Below, piece after piece: positions 34,317-43,924 of a stretch of DNA of 64,000 nt. The DNA lies in the NCBI GenBank assembly GCA_903952205.1, contig CAJBEZ010000036.1, positions 124,001-188,000 on the forward strand. The letters are read 5' to 3'. The translations under genes were made by a program, and so were the position numbers. The stretch comes from an uncultured Desulfomonile sp. GTDB taxonomy: Bacteria; Desulfobacterota; Desulfomonilia; Desulfomonilales; Desulfomonilaceae. Within the stretch, counting starts at the first letter, position 1. Each line of letters starts with the position of its first letter. Below the pieces are notes generated by a model. That model was not told the origin of the DNA, made no database searches, and worked only from the letters and a program-made list of their open reading frames with translations.

Positions 34317-36035
34317 TTACACCCCCGACTGCGCTGGAGTCTTTTTGGGGAGGTAAACTGTGAAGCGCGTCCCTGTTCCGGTTTTGCTTTGCACCTCGAT
34401 ATCCCCGCCCAGTCGCTTAACTATCCCGTATGTTATGGATAACCCCAGACCGGTTCCCTCGCCTGATTTCTTTGTAGTAAAAAAGGGTTCGAAAACATGT
34501 TTTAGGGTTTCATCGGACATTCCGTGTCCGGTGTCTTTTATGGTCACCCCAATCATTTGGGAATCCCGTTCAAAACTCGATATGGCAATCGTTCCTCCAT
34601 CGCCTATGGCGGCCATGGCATTGTTCAAAATGTTTAGAAAAACCTGCTGTAACTGTCCTCTGTCAGATTCAATTTTGCTCAGGTTTTTCGAAAGATCAAG
34701 ATCGAGTTTGACATTTTTGTAGAGAGCCTCTTTCTCCAGAAATCCCAACGTTTCTTGAAGGACCTCGTTGACATCAAGGATTTGAACCTCCACATCCATC
34801 CTTCTCGCAAAACCAAGGAGACGATGAGTAATTGTTCTGCATCTTTCAACCGATTGAATAATCGCCTTGACCAGATTTACGAATCTATCTTTATCCGGAA
34901 AATCAGGATTATATTGTATCAAGTCTTGCATCAAGCCGGCCTTTTCATTGATTACGGCAAGAGGATTATTGACCTCATGAGCTACACCTGCCGCCAATCG
35001 CCCGATTGACGACAATTTGTGGGAATGTTCCACCTCCCGTAAAGCCAGTGTCCTTTTGTCATCACTTTCCTTCATTCGTTTCATCATTATATTTGTGAGT
35101 TTGAGTACTGCCAAAATGATTACGGCCAATCCTATCACAAAAACTATCAGCAAATCAGCCCTGAGTGTATACCAAACCTTCAGCACATCAGATTTAGGTT
35201 TGACGAGTACAAAAACGAAATCATTCTGATTGAAATAAACGTATCCAAGAAATACATCCCGGCCCAAAGGATCAATTCTCTCTATCACCGCCGGCTCGAA
35301 ACTTATGGGTGGAATTTCGGGGCATTTGTCCAACACATCGCCATAAAATCTTGATTTGGTCTGAAACACGCCTTGACGGTTAATGAGAAAAGCGTCACTT
35401 TCAGCGTCCAAACCCATTGAAGCAATCAGATCGTCAAGTTTTCCAGTATTGATTGTAGCTCTGACAATCCATTCTCTGCCGTCATCCGAAATGTGCTGAA
35501 CAGCTATCGCAATATGAGGAAATTTACGGTACCCCTTGAATACATCACTTATGTAGACACCATTTACCCTAACATGCTCAAACCAGGCTTGACCTGCGTA
35601 ATCTTTCCCCTGTAGTCCGTACGGACCGGCATAGCTCACCTGCATGCCGTTGGAATCAATAAGCCCAAGATCCACAAAACCTTCAAATTCTTTTTTCAAG
35701 ACCCTGAAGATTCTATTCAGATTTTTTTCGTCGGCCAATTCCTCAAACTTGTAGGCGGAGGCTATGAAATTAACCGTTGAGAGACGTCCGGCCAGAAATA
35801 GTTCGAAAGAATGCTTAGCCTTGTTCACCAGCGTTTTCATCGGGGCCTGTATCTCGTTTCTCAGAGCCGCCTTATATTCGAAATAATTGATTACCGTCAT
35901 GAGCGCCAGTGGCACCAAGGTGGTTATCAGCATCAGAATCGCTATGTTACGCCCGACTATACGATATCGTTCAGGTGTTGATCTCTCTTCCGGAATGCTT
36001 AGCAGATCTTCTATTAAACCTTTAAGGGATCTCAT
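34317..36035 (-). CDS. Membrane sensor histidine kinase
   Basis: 572 residues. Two transmembrane helices (about 28-50 and 293-315) flank an extracytoplasmic Cache-like sensor. The cytoplasmic part has a DHp with the phospho-His in VAHEVNNPLAVI, followed by an HATPase domain with N box (NILNNAMAAI), G1 (DTGHGM), F (FEPFFTTK) and G2 (GTGLGLSI). Unlike its short neighbour it is a complete kinase. It heads the run of signalling genes, and the upstream intergenic gap of 241 bases should carry its promoter. The signal is unknown. Confidence 0.93.
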   Translation of the reverse strand: MRSLKGLIEDLLSIPEERSTPERYRIVGRNIAILMLITTLVPLALMTVINYFEYKAALRNEIQAPMKTLVNKAKHSFELFLAGRLSTVNFIASAYKFEELADEKNLNRIFRVLKKEFEGFVDLGLIDSNGMQVSYAGPYGLQGKDYAGQAWFEHVRVNGVYISDVFKGYRKFPHIAIAVQHISDDGREWIVRATINTGKLDDLIASMGLDAESDAFLINRQGVFQTKSRFYGDVLDKCPEIPPISFEPAVIERIDPLGRDVFLGYVYFNQNDFVFVLVKPKSDVLKVWYTLRADLLIVFVIGLAVIILAVLKLTNIMMKRMKESDDKRTLALREVEHSHKLSSIGRLAAGVAHEVNNPLAVINEKAGLMQDLIQYNPDFPDKDRFVNLVKAIIQSVERCRTITHRLLGFARRMDVEVQILDVNEVLQETLGFLEKEALYKNVKLDLDLSKNLSKIESDRGQLQQVFLNILNNAMAAIGDGGTIAISSFERDSQMIGVTIKDTGHGMSDETLKHVFEPFFTTKKSGEGTGLGLSITYGIVKRLGGDIEVQSKTGTGTRFTVYLPKKTPAQSGV

Positions 36036-36276
36036 GAGTTCTATCTCGGCCAGTTCGAATCATTGATATCGAGATGATAAATTGCCTTAATGTTGCAAAT
36101 TATCAATCACCGACAATCAGTAGAATATTTTGGGAAACGTTATGTGATTCTTGATAATCAAAAATATATATAGCGAGTATAATTTATCACAACTTGGTTT
36201 AAACTTGAACTAGAACTTATATCTTACAAAAACTTGACATCCACAGAACGAACATAGCGCTGGCAGGCATTAGAAT

Positions 36277-36504
36277 TTGAAAAAGCTTGATGATTGGGCA
36301 TTGAAGGAAAAGATCGAAGCTAAGAAATTTGTCATTTCTGACAACATAACCAATGTTCCCTGTTTAGAACATCTGCATTCAAGCTCCAGAGGCATGATTT
36401 TGGGAACATACAACGGCGGCCCACTGGGACAAAAACTTTTAAGCGATGGTTTTGACGCTTGCACCTTTGAAACTGCGGGCAAGATAAACACTGTGTTGAC
36501 ATGA
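36277..36504 (+). CDS. Small hypothetical protein
   Basis: 75 residues from a TTG start with an in-frame stop two codons upstream. The first 25 residues are charged and helical, and the rest reads like a folded protein (NVPCLEHLHSSSRGM, GTYNGGPLGQKLL). An antisense frame of 81 codons covers the same DNA but has no ribosome site. A weak AGG lies ahead of the TTG. Coding-like codon use is the main support. It converges on the acyl-CoA synthetase gene with a gap of seven bases. Confidence 0.4.
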   Translation: MKKLDDWALKEKIEAKKFVISDNITNVPCLEHLHSSSRGMILGTYNGGPLGQKLLSDGFDACTFETAGKINTVLT

Positions 36505-36511
36505 CCCTGCT

Positions 36512-38320
36512 TCAATTCTTATACATCTCTTTGATCAGGTCCCCGAAATTCCTGTTCACATGACGCCGCTTGACTTTCATCGTCGGGGTTACCTCTCCAT
36601 CCTCTTCGTACAGCTTCTTGGGAACAATCCTAAACTTCTTGATGGTCTCAACATGGGAGAGAGTCTTGTTGATTTCCTGAATCTCGGAGTCAATCAGATC
36701 GATTATCTCAGGAGCTTTAGTTAGACTTTCATAGGTCGTGAAAGGAATTTTGTGGTCTTGAGAGAATTGGACAACGTTTTCTTCGTCAAGCACTATCAAC
36801 GCCGACAAGAATTTGAGCCTGTCACCAATTACAATTGCGTCATTTATATATGGGCTGAATTTGAGTTGATTCTCAATATTCTGGGGAGCTATGTTCTTGC
36901 CACCAGCGGTTATTATCAGATCCTTTTTCCGATCCGTTATCTTAAGGTAACCCTTTTCGTCAAGTTCTCCAACATCCCCAGAACACAGGTATCCGTTAAC
37001 CAATGTCTCAAGAGTGGCCTTGGGATTCTTGTAATATCCCATAAAAACATTGCCGCCCTTAACGAGAATTTCCCCGTCATAGGCTATTTGGACTTCAACT
37101 CCAGGAAGAGGAGGCCCAACGTTACCCAGTTCAATGTTCTCCCCCTGGTGCATACAGGTAGGGCCAGAACCCTCAGTTTGGCCGTAAACTTCCCTCAGCG
37201 GAACACCTATTCCATGAAAATATTTCAGAACATCAGGCGAAATGGGGGCCGCCCCCGACACCGCCAGACGAACCCGCTCAAATCCGAGGCGTTCCCTAAG
37301 TTTGTAGAAAATAAGGACGTTGGCTATAGCTCGTGATACTTTCAAGTATAGGGGAGCTCCGCCTGGTTGAAATCTCATTTTACCGTATTTGAGACTTATT
37401 TTCTCAGCCGTAGCGTAACATATTTTCTTGAACCAAGAGGAGTTAGCCATTTTGATTCGAATCGTTGAGTAATACTTTTCCCAGATTCTTGGAACCGCAA
37501 AAATTATAGTTGGTGAAATTTCCTGGAAATTAGCCTGGATTGTGTCCGTACTTTCCGCAAAATTGACCGCATAACCGAAAGTAATTGGAAGGAATACGCT
37601 GAACATCCTTTCCGCAATGTGACTGAGCGGAAGAAACGACAACAGTTCATCCGTTTCACGTATGGGAATAGCCTTCCCAATAGACTCAGACGTCCAGACG
37701 ACATTTCGATGGGAGAGCATGGCCCCTTTCGGTGGTCCTGTAGTGCCAGAGGTGTAGATAACAAGCGCCAGATCGTCCTGACTGGTTCGATTGACCAACT
37801 GTTCAAACAAATTTGGATCTTTTTGGTCCATGGATTCGCCCAGTTTCAGCAACTCATCGAAGGTCATCACCATCGGATCGGAGAAACGGGTAAGTCCTTT
37901 GGAATCCATTATGATTATTTTTTCCAGTTCTGGGGTGTTTTTCCTAAATTCCAAGGCCTTATCGAGTTGTTCTTCGTCTTCTCCTATGTAGAACCTGGCT
38001 CCAGAATGCTGAACAACATATTCACACTGACCTGCCGAACTGGTTGTGTAGATTCCAACGGTGACTCCTCCTGAGGACATGACGGCTATATCCGAATACA
38101 ACCACTCTGGTCTGTTTTCACCAATTACCGCTACTCTATCACCTTTCCGAAGCCCGAGGCTGATTAGTCCCAGACAAGTGAATTTGACGTTTCTCAGATA
38201 ATCTGACCATGTCAAATCTCTCCATATACCTAGATACTTACTTCTTAGAGCTACCTTTTCAGTCGAGTGTTTTGCTCTGTCTACAAATATTTTCGGGATG
38301 GTTGGTTCAGTGTCTGTCAT
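36512..38320 (-). CDS. Long-chain-type acyl-CoA synthetase (AMP-forming)
   Basis: 602 residues of the AMP-forming acyl-CoA synthetase class. It activates a carboxylic acid to acyl-AMP and then to acyl-CoA in the cytoplasm. The AMP-binding motif YTSGTTGPPKG, the GQTE of the A5 motif, the SGDVG and the DRKKDLI of the hinge are present, and the C-terminal catalytic Lys lies in TPTMKVKR. It is the last gene of a liv-type ABC operon and overlaps livF if the GTG at 38362 is used; I prefer ATG 38320. The transported acid is likely its substrate. Confidence 0.9.
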   Translation of the reverse strand: MTDTEPTIPKIFVDRAKHSTEKVALRSKYLGIWRDLTWSDYLRNVKFTCLGLISLGLRKGDRVAVIGENRPEWLYSDIAVMSSGGVTVGIYTTSSAGQCEYVVQHSGARFYIGEDEEQLDKALEFRKNTPELEKIIIMDSKGLTRFSDPMVMTFDELLKLGESMDQKDPNLFEQLVNRTSQDDLALVIYTSGTTGPPKGAMLSHRNVVWTSESIGKAIPIRETDELLSFLPLSHIAERMFSVFLPITFGYAVNFAESTDTIQANFQEISPTIIFAVPRIWEKYYSTIRIKMANSSWFKKICYATAEKISLKYGKMRFQPGGAPLYLKVSRAIANVLIFYKLRERLGFERVRLAVSGAAPISPDVLKYFHGIGVPLREVYGQTEGSGPTCMHQGENIELGNVGPPLPGVEVQIAYDGEILVKGGNVFMGYYKNPKATLETLVNGYLCSGDVGELDEKGYLKITDRKKDLIITAGGKNIAPQNIENQLKFSPYINDAIVIGDRLKFLSALIVLDEENVVQFSQDHKIPFTTYESLTKAPEIIDLIDSEIQEINKTLSHVETIKKFRIVPKKLYEEDGEVTPTMKVKRRHVNRNFGDLIKEMYKN

Positions 38321-38352
38321 ACCGTTTTCTCTATCCGGATTTTCAAAGTGGT

Positions 38353-39117
38353 TCAACGCCACCTCTTTTTACGTTTATACCGCTGGTAACCTTTGACGGA
38401 TGTTTCCTGTCTGACCCCCAGATAGAACTCCTGAACATCTTCATTTTCTGAGAGCTTCTCCGGTGATCCTTCCAGGACTATTCTTCCTGATTCCATTATA
38501 AAAGCGTGGTCCGCAATACTTAGAGCCTTGCGGGCATTTTGTTCGACCAATAGAATTGTTGTCCCGGCACGGTTAATTGAACGAATTATTTCAAATATCT
38601 CCGATACCAGTAATGGTGATAAACCCAAAGACGGTTCGTCAAGTATCATCAATTTGGGTCTGGACATCAAAGCGCGCGCTATGGCGAGCATCTGCTGTTC
38701 ACCGCCCGAAAGAGTCCCCGCTAGTTGTTTCAATCGATCTTTTATGACTGAAAAATAATCAAAAACTTTCACCAGGTCCGTATCAACATCTCTGTCTTTC
38801 CTGGTATAAGCGCCCATCATCAGATTTTCCCTGACAGTCAACTCCGGAAAAACCTCTCGTCCTTCGGGAACGTAAGCAATTCCTCTAGGAACTATTTTCT
38901 CGGTCTTCATACCATCGATACGTTCTTCCTCAAACCAAATCGAGCCTTTTTCAGGCTGATCTTCGATGTACCCCATGATAGTCTTAAGCGTCGTGCTCTT
39001 TCCCGCGCCGTTGGCTCCAAGGATAGCCCTTATTTCCCCCTCCTCAACTTTTAAAGACAGTCCTCGAACCACCATGATTTTTCCGTAATAAATTTCTACA
39101 TTTTTTAGTTCGAGCAT
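38353..39117 (-). CDS. livF: Branched-chain-amino-acid-type ABC transporter ATPase LivF
   Basis: 254 residues: ABC ATPase with Walker A GANGAGKST, the Q-loop region, signature LSGGEQQML, Walker B LMILDEPS and H-loop. The short LivF form matches the family. It couples ATP hydrolysis to import by LivH/LivM. The C-terminal tail is basic (YKRKKRWR). It lies after livG with a 60-base gap and before the acyl-CoA synthetase gene. Confidence 0.92.
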   Translation of the reverse strand: MLELKNVEIYYGKIMVVRGLSLKVEEGEIRAILGANGAGKSTTLKTIMGYIEDQPEKGSIWFEEERIDGMKTEKIVPRGIAYVPEGREVFPELTVRENLMMGAYTRKDRDVDTDLVKVFDYFSVIKDRLKQLAGTLSGGEQQMLAIARALMSRPKLMILDEPSLGLSPLLVSEIFEIIRSINRAGTTILLVEQNARKALSIADHAFIMESGRIVLEGSPEKLSENEDVQEFYLGVRQETSVKGYQRYKRKKRWR

Positions 39118-39177
39118 AGTTTTGGCTCTTGTTCAGTTTCTATTGATGAGATGTGTTGCAAGCCGGTCTCAAGTGAA

Positions 39178-39948
39178 TCAATCCCTGCCAAGATAAGCTT
39201 CCAGGACCTGGGGATCGTTCCGCACTTGCTCCGGTGTCCCCTGAACCAATTTGACCCCAAAATTCAGTGCCATAATTTCATCGGAAACATCCATCACAAG
39301 GTTCATATCGTGTTCAACCATGATAATCGTAACTTTAAAATCATCACGAATGTCACGAATCCAGAACATCATGTCCCTCTTTTCTTCCTGGTTCATGCCC
39401 GCTGTAGGCTCATCCAGCAGGAGAAGGGTCGGTTCCATGGCGAGCGCTCTTCCGAGCTCAACCAGCTTCCGAATTCCATAAGGTAAAGAGGAAACCAATG
39501 AGTTCCTGTAGGCTTCAATTTCGAGAAATTCTATGATTCGTTCGACTACTTCCCTGTGATGGCATTCTTCGCGGGCAGCCGGGAAACTTTTGCCAAAGAA
39601 GAAAGCTCCGGAAAAAACTCCTGACTTCATGTGGATGTGCCTTCCGAGAAGCAGGTTGTCAATAGTAGTGAGATGACCAAACAGTTCTATGTTCTGAAAG
39701 GTTCTGGCAATTCCCATGCCGGCGGAGTAATGAGACTTTTTGCCGGTTATTTCGCGGTCCCTGAAAATTACTTTCCCTTTGGTGGGCTTATAAATACCGC
39801 TGATGCAATTGAATATAGTGGTCTTACCCGCGCCGTTTGGTCCTATAATGGAGAATATTCTGCCTTCCTCCACATCCATAGAAACTCCATGCAGGGCTAC
39901 CAGACCTCCGAAAGACACCCACAAATTCTGTATTGAAAGAAGCGCCAT
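39178..39948 (-). CDS. livG: Branched-chain-amino-acid-type ABC transporter ATPase LivG
   Basis: 256 residues: ABC ATPase with Walker A GPNGAGKTT, a signature region reading SSLPYGIRKLVELG (LivG-type, with SLPYG in place of LSGGQ), Walker B LLLLDEPT and MVEHDM after it. It acts with LivF as the energising pair. I start at ATG 39948; the frame reaches TTG 39963, which sits directly on the only AGGA-like site. Confidence 0.92.
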   Translation of the reverse strand: MALLSIQNLWVSFGGLVALHGVSMDVEEGRIFSIIGPNGAGKTTIFNCISGIYKPTKGKVIFRDREITGKKSHYSAGMGIARTFQNIELFGHLTTIDNLLLGRHIHMKSGVFSGAFFFGKSFPAAREECHHREVVERIIEFLEIEAYRNSLVSSLPYGIRKLVELGRALAMEPTLLLLDEPTAGMNQEEKRDMMFWIRDIRDDFKVTIIMVEHDMNLVMDVSDEIMALNFGVKLVQGTPEQVRNDPQVLEAYLGRD

Positions 39949-40046
39949 CTGGGGTAATAACAATCCTTATGTTATTGTTTGAGGCGTCGAGACAATAGCA
40001 TAAATGATCCTGCCTTCAACGCCTCGTTTGCAAGATGATCAAAACA

Positions 40047-41231
40047 CTATTCACCCTTGTAGGTCATCCAATCTGATATTTTGATTTGTTGTCCTTCAGG
40101 GCCACACTTCGAGATAAACGTTGATTTCATACCCTGATGATCTTGAGGAGTGAAAGTGCAATCATAGCCTAGCCAATCATTCCAGTTTCGGATAGTCTCC
40201 ATGGCCTTGACAAATGTATCAGGAGTAAGGTCTTTCCCTGCCCTTTTCAGGCCTTCTACCATGGGTTCCACAAATACAAAACCGGCAAGGAAGAAAATTC
40301 CCGTATATTGTTCGTTTGGTGCGAATTTTTTCTGAGCCTCCAGATATTTCTTTGCCAATGGGCTCTCAATGTTGAGGAAATTCGCGTAAATGACTCCTTC
40401 CCACAGACCTTTCGTGATCTTGTACATCAAGTGCGAGTCTGACAGAGTCGAACTTGCAACCCACTGAGGCTCAAACCCGATGGCTTTTGCCTGACCAAGT
40501 ATTATGGGGGCGTGTTTGGGAAGTATCCAAAGGATTACAGCTTCCGCTCCACTCTCTTTCAGTTTAAGGGCGTGGGATTTCAGGTCGGTGTCGGTAACTT
40601 CAACCGGAATTTCCGCAGCCAATTGCAATCCGGCCCTTTTCGCGTAATTTTGAGCGCCCTCCAGGCCTTCCTTCCCATAATCATCGTTTTGATAGAAGAA
40701 GGCTATTTTTTTCTTCCCCAATTTTTCAACAAGGTATTGGGTCAGAAGAGAAGCTTCATCCGTATAGCGGGGATAAACAGCAAACAGGTATTTTTGCAAA
40801 GGATCTGACCAATGCTTGGACCCGGTAGCTGGTCCTACCCAGGGAACTTTATTTTCCATGAGATAGTCCCGTGCGGCCATACCGGTGGAGGTCCCCACGC
40901 CTGAGGCGACTCCGAAAACCCCTAGATTCTCAACGAATTCTTTGGCTATCGCTTTGGTCTTTGACGGTTGATAAGCGTCATCCCTCATGAAATATTTAAT
41001 TTTCCTACCAGCGATGCCACCTTCCTCGTTGACCAGATCAAAGAAGACTCCTGTGCCGCGGGCCACTGCTCCCCATGCGGCTGCAGGGCCAGTCTGGGGA
41101 CCCCATTGACCTATCAAGATTTCGGTGTCGGTTACGCCGCGGACCTTATCCGCCGCCCAACCAAATTGAGCCGGAATGAGGGTCGCAGAGAGGACCACTA
41201 ATACCAACGCGAGTTTTAGCCTTTTTTTCAT
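40047..41231 (-). CDS. livK: Periplasmic substrate-binding protein of the liv-type transporter
   Basis: 394 residues with a signal peptide (MKKRLKLALVLVVLSATLIPAQFGWA) and the two-lobe type I periplasmic-binding fold: DTEILIGQWGPQTGPAAAWGAVARG, then KIAFFYQNDDYGKEGLEG. It delivers the substrate to LivH/LivM. Leu/Ile/Val proteins of this family also bind aromatic acids, amides or fatty acids, and the attached acyl-CoA synthetase favours an organic acid. GGAGAAGGAG precedes the ATG at 41231. Confidence 0.9.
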   Translation of the reverse strand: MKKRLKLALVLVVLSATLIPAQFGWAADKVRGVTDTEILIGQWGPQTGPAAAWGAVARGTGVFFDLVNEEGGIAGRKIKYFMRDDAYQPSKTKAIAKEFVENLGVFGVASGVGTSTGMAARDYLMENKVPWVGPATGSKHWSDPLQKYLFAVYPRYTDEASLLTQYLVEKLGKKKIAFFYQNDDYGKEGLEGAQNYAKRAGLQLAAEIPVEVTDTDLKSHALKLKESGAEAVILWILPKHAPIILGQAKAIGFEPQWVASSTLSDSHLMYKITKGLWEGVIYANFLNIESPLAKKYLEAQKKFAPNEQYTGIFFLAGFVFVEPMVEGLKRAGKDLTPDTFVKAMETIRNWNDWLGYDCTFTPQDHQGMKSTFISKCGPEGQQIKISDWMTYKGE

Positions 41232-41356
41232 GAAACACTCCTTCTCCAATGCGCTTGACTTGACCAATAATACTAGTTTTTTGGACTGTTGTCGGGTTAC
41301 TCGAGTTTCGACAATCTCAGCCCCTTACAAAAGGAACGAAGGTCAGTTTTAAAGTT

Positions 41357-41791
41357 CTACCCCTTGTACCAACGCCCGTTTTCAAAAAGAAAAACAAAGA
41401 CGCTTATGTGTTCGCTCTCCTTTCCATTTTCGCCCTGGATACGGACTCTTACGACCACAGAGGCTAATTTTTCTACGTTCGGCAAATTATCTCTGTCCTG
41501 GTTTTCAGATATCTCCGGTTGAAATTTAAGTTCATAATCTATGACTTTTATGGGATTCAACCGAGACAACTCCAGATAGTCTTCGTAAGAATAGAACCTC
41601 CTGAAAATGGATGACGGCGCCAGTAAACTCCATACGGCATCGGCGTTACGAGTCATTTCAGCTTTGAAATAGCTCTTAACTGCAACCTCCAAATCCTCAG
41701 AATCGGAACCCCATGTGGTTGAAGTGTCATAAACACAGATCACAGTAAACAGACAAATGGCCAAGTTGATGCGCCAAGTTGTCATTTTCAT
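41357..41791 (-). CDS. Exported NTF2-like protein inside the liv-type operon
   Basis: 144 residues with a signal peptide and a mature part starting DSEDLEVAVKSYFKAEMTRNADAVWSL, the opening helix and strand pattern of NTF2-like/SnoaL proteins, followed by beta strands and a final VFVFLFENGRWYKG. It sits between livH and livK on the same strand, an unusual interposition. It may be a periplasmic accessory factor for the same ligand or merely a passenger. I cannot name a family. Confidence 0.68.
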   Translation of the reverse strand: MKMTTWRINLAICLFTVICVYDTSTTWGSDSEDLEVAVKSYFKAEMTRNADAVWSLLAPSSIFRRFYSYEDYLELSRLNPIKVIDYELKFQPEISENQDRDNLPNVEKLASVVVRVRIQGENGKESEHISVFVFLFENGRWYKG

Positions 41792-41827
41792 GTCAAATTA
41801 CCATAGGTCAAACAATCCCTCAAAAAC

Positions 41828-42706
41828 TCAGACTTTTCTCTTGTAATGTTTCACAAACAAACCAGATGGCTTAACGCACAGAATTAAAACGATCACGCCG
41901 AAAGCCACTACGGACTTAAATTCCAGAGAGACGTATCCTCCGAATAGATTTTCGATTATACCAAGCAAATATGCTCCCGCAGCGGCGCCAGGCAAGCTTG
42001 TCAGTCCGCCAAGGACCCCACCGGCAAAACCCTTCAGCATCGGGTCAAGCATCATATTGGGGTCAAGCGTGGCAATTGGAGCGATCAACATCCCAGCAAT
42101 CGCCCCGGTCATTGAACTCAACCCCCAGGTGAAAGTAAGGATTCGCCTAGTCGGTATACCCATAGCCTTGGCGGCGAAAGGGTTTTGTTGAACAGCCTTC
42201 ATTGCTGTGCCTAGCTTGGTAAATCTAAAAAATAAAAAGAGGATCAGCATAACCGCTAGACTTACTGTCAAAGTCCAAAAGTTAATTTCAGTTATTACCA
42301 CACCAGAAATCGTTACACCTGAATATTCTGAAAAAGGTACAGGAAATGGATTCTGGTTTGCTCCCCATTTCCAACCAGCTATTCCGTAAAGAATCATTTC
42401 AGCGCCAAGGGTTATTACTATGGCGCCCAATACGCCAGGATCTTCCGCAGGCCTCAGGAAACAAATTTCCAACAAAGCGCCAAGGGCGAAAGCAAAAACC
42501 ATTGTAATAATCACGGATGTCCAAAAACCAGCGCCATAATTCGCCATCATGGTATACGCCACAAATGTGGCCAGCATGGCCATTTCACCCTGAGCGAAGT
42601 TGGGGACTTCAGATGTTTTGTATATAATGACCATTGCCAAAGCGATCAAAGCGTAGCAAGCCCCAATTGCCAAACCGCCTACAATTAAGTCCATGAAAAA
42701 GTTCAT
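41828..42706 (-). CDS. livH: ABC transporter permease LivH
   Basis: 292 residues of the LivH permease family with about eight membrane helices. The coupling region is around GGVLGGLTSLPGAA, and GTAMKAVQQNPFAAKAMGI is the typical cytoplasmic loop. It forms the membrane channel with LivM. AGAGGA lies six bases before the ATG. It lies ten bases after livM, in the usual M-H order. Confidence 0.9.
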   Translation of the reverse strand: MNFFMDLIVGGLAIGACYALIALAMVIIYKTSEVPNFAQGEMAMLATFVAYTMMANYGAGFWTSVIITMVFAFALGALLEICFLRPAEDPGVLGAIVITLGAEMILYGIAGWKWGANQNPFPVPFSEYSGVTISGVVITEINFWTLTVSLAVMLILFLFFRFTKLGTAMKAVQQNPFAAKAMGIPTRRILTFTWGLSSMTGAIAGMLIAPIATLDPNMMLDPMLKGFAGGVLGGLTSLPGAAAGAYLLGIIENLFGGYVSLEFKSVVAFGVIVLILCVKPSGLFVKHYKRKV

Positions 42707-42716
42707 AAAAGTCCTC

Positions 42717-43766
42717 TCAGAACGGCCACATTCTCCAATAGCGCTTGAATCTCAGATATATTCCCCTCATTCCAAGAGGCTCAAAGATGACTATGCCAAT
42801 CATGATGCCTCCGATTATGATGCTTTGTATGTTTGGCAGCCCCTCGGCTGTAAAAAACCTTTTCGAAATGTCCAAAAGTATCGGACCAACAATTGGGGCT
42901 TCCTGAATAACCTGTAGCTTGATTTGAAGGTATGTCAGTAAAGCGGCTCCAAGTATGGAGCCCATTATTGAGCCAAGTCCACCCACGATTATCATGGCCA
43001 GAAATGTTATGGAAAGGATCAGATTGAAACTGCCGGCGCTAATATGAGCTAGGGCAAACGCCATCAGAGCGCCTCCCACGCCCGTGTAAAAAGCGCTGAT
43101 TGCGAAGGCCAGTGTCTTATATTTAAGAACATTGACTCCCATAGCCTCCGCCGCTATCTCGCTATCCCTGATCGCCACAAGAGCGCGACCAACTCGAGTT
43201 TTCATAAGATTTATGGCTGCTATGGTCATTATTGCGGCGACCGACATTATTATTGCGTATTGCTCCAAACCGGTATCAGCAACGAAAGGACCAATCGACA
43301 TTTTCGGAGCCGCCAACCCCATATGTCCACCGGCAAAATCCCAATGGCTTATGATCTGAGTCACCGCCATGCCAAAGCCAAGGGTTGCTATGGCCAGATA
43401 GGGGCCTTCCAGTCGTAAGGACGGAAGGCCGAGCAAAAACCCAAAGCCCGCTGAAACAAATCCAGCGGCCAACAGAGCTACTGGAAAGGGAACTCCCCCT
43501 TTGACCATTAACAACACACTGGTGTAGGCGCCTATAGCAAAAAAACCCGCGTGTCCAAGCGATATTTGGCCGGTATACCCCACAAGTATGTTTAGTCCGA
43601 TCGCCACGATCGCGTGGATGGCAATCAGATTGACTATATAGATATTGTAATCGCCCAAGAGAAAAGGGATTATCATCAGGCAGCAAAAAAGAGCTATTGT
43701 CAGAACCAGAGCTGTGCGTGTTTTGCACAGTTGTATGTCTTCGTAATAGTCCCGCTTCATATCCAT
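42717..43766 (-). CDS. livM: ABC transporter permease LivM
   Basis: 349 residues from ATG 43766. About nine membrane helices with the LivM-type core NILVGYTGQISLGHAGFFAIGAY, the loop GRALVAIRDSEIAAEAMGV and GGLGSIMGSILGA. AGGTG lies eight bases before the ATG. The open frame runs to 43928, but the first 54 residues look non-coding, and a promoter candidate (43855-43882) lies in that stretch. It is the first gene of the liv-type operon. Confidence 0.9.
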   Translation of the reverse strand: MDMKRDYYEDIQLCKTRTALVLTIALFCCLMIIPFLLGDYNIYIVNLIAIHAIVAIGLNILVGYTGQISLGHAGFFAIGAYTSVLLMVKGGVPFPVALLAAGFVSAGFGFLLGLPSLRLEGPYLAIATLGFGMAVTQIISHWDFAGGHMGLAAPKMSIGPFVADTGLEQYAIIMSVAAIMTIAAINLMKTRVGRALVAIRDSEIAAEAMGVNVLKYKTLAFAISAFYTGVGGALMAFALAHISAGSFNLILSITFLAMIIVGGLGSIMGSILGAALLTYLQIKLQVIQEAPIVGPILLDISKRFFTAEGLPNIQSIIIGGIMIGIVIFEPLGMRGIYLRFKRYWRMWPF

Positions 43767-43854
43767 AGTGAGACACCTATACGTTTCTGAGTCTTTTCCT
43801 ACCCATGTCAACAAATTAGCAATTGGTAGGATGGCTTCTCTACGTCTAAAAAAC

Positions 43855-43882
43855 AAGATAAACAGATCGTTTTTTTGATCAA
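43855..43882 (-). promoter_or_regulatory. Possible promoter of the liv-type operon
   Basis: On the minus strand, TTGATC and TATCTT are 16 bases apart, about 90 bases before the livM start. Each box matches 4/6. It supports the shorter livM start. Confidence 0.4.
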
Positions 43883-43924
43883 CTTGAAGCGCGTGAGGAA
43901 TAACGCTGTTATTTTTCCGCGAAG

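Noticed and set aside
36270-36515. Antisense 81-codon frame opposite the small protein at 36277
   Set aside because: No ribosome site and less protein-like composition; I kept the plus-strand frame with low confidence.
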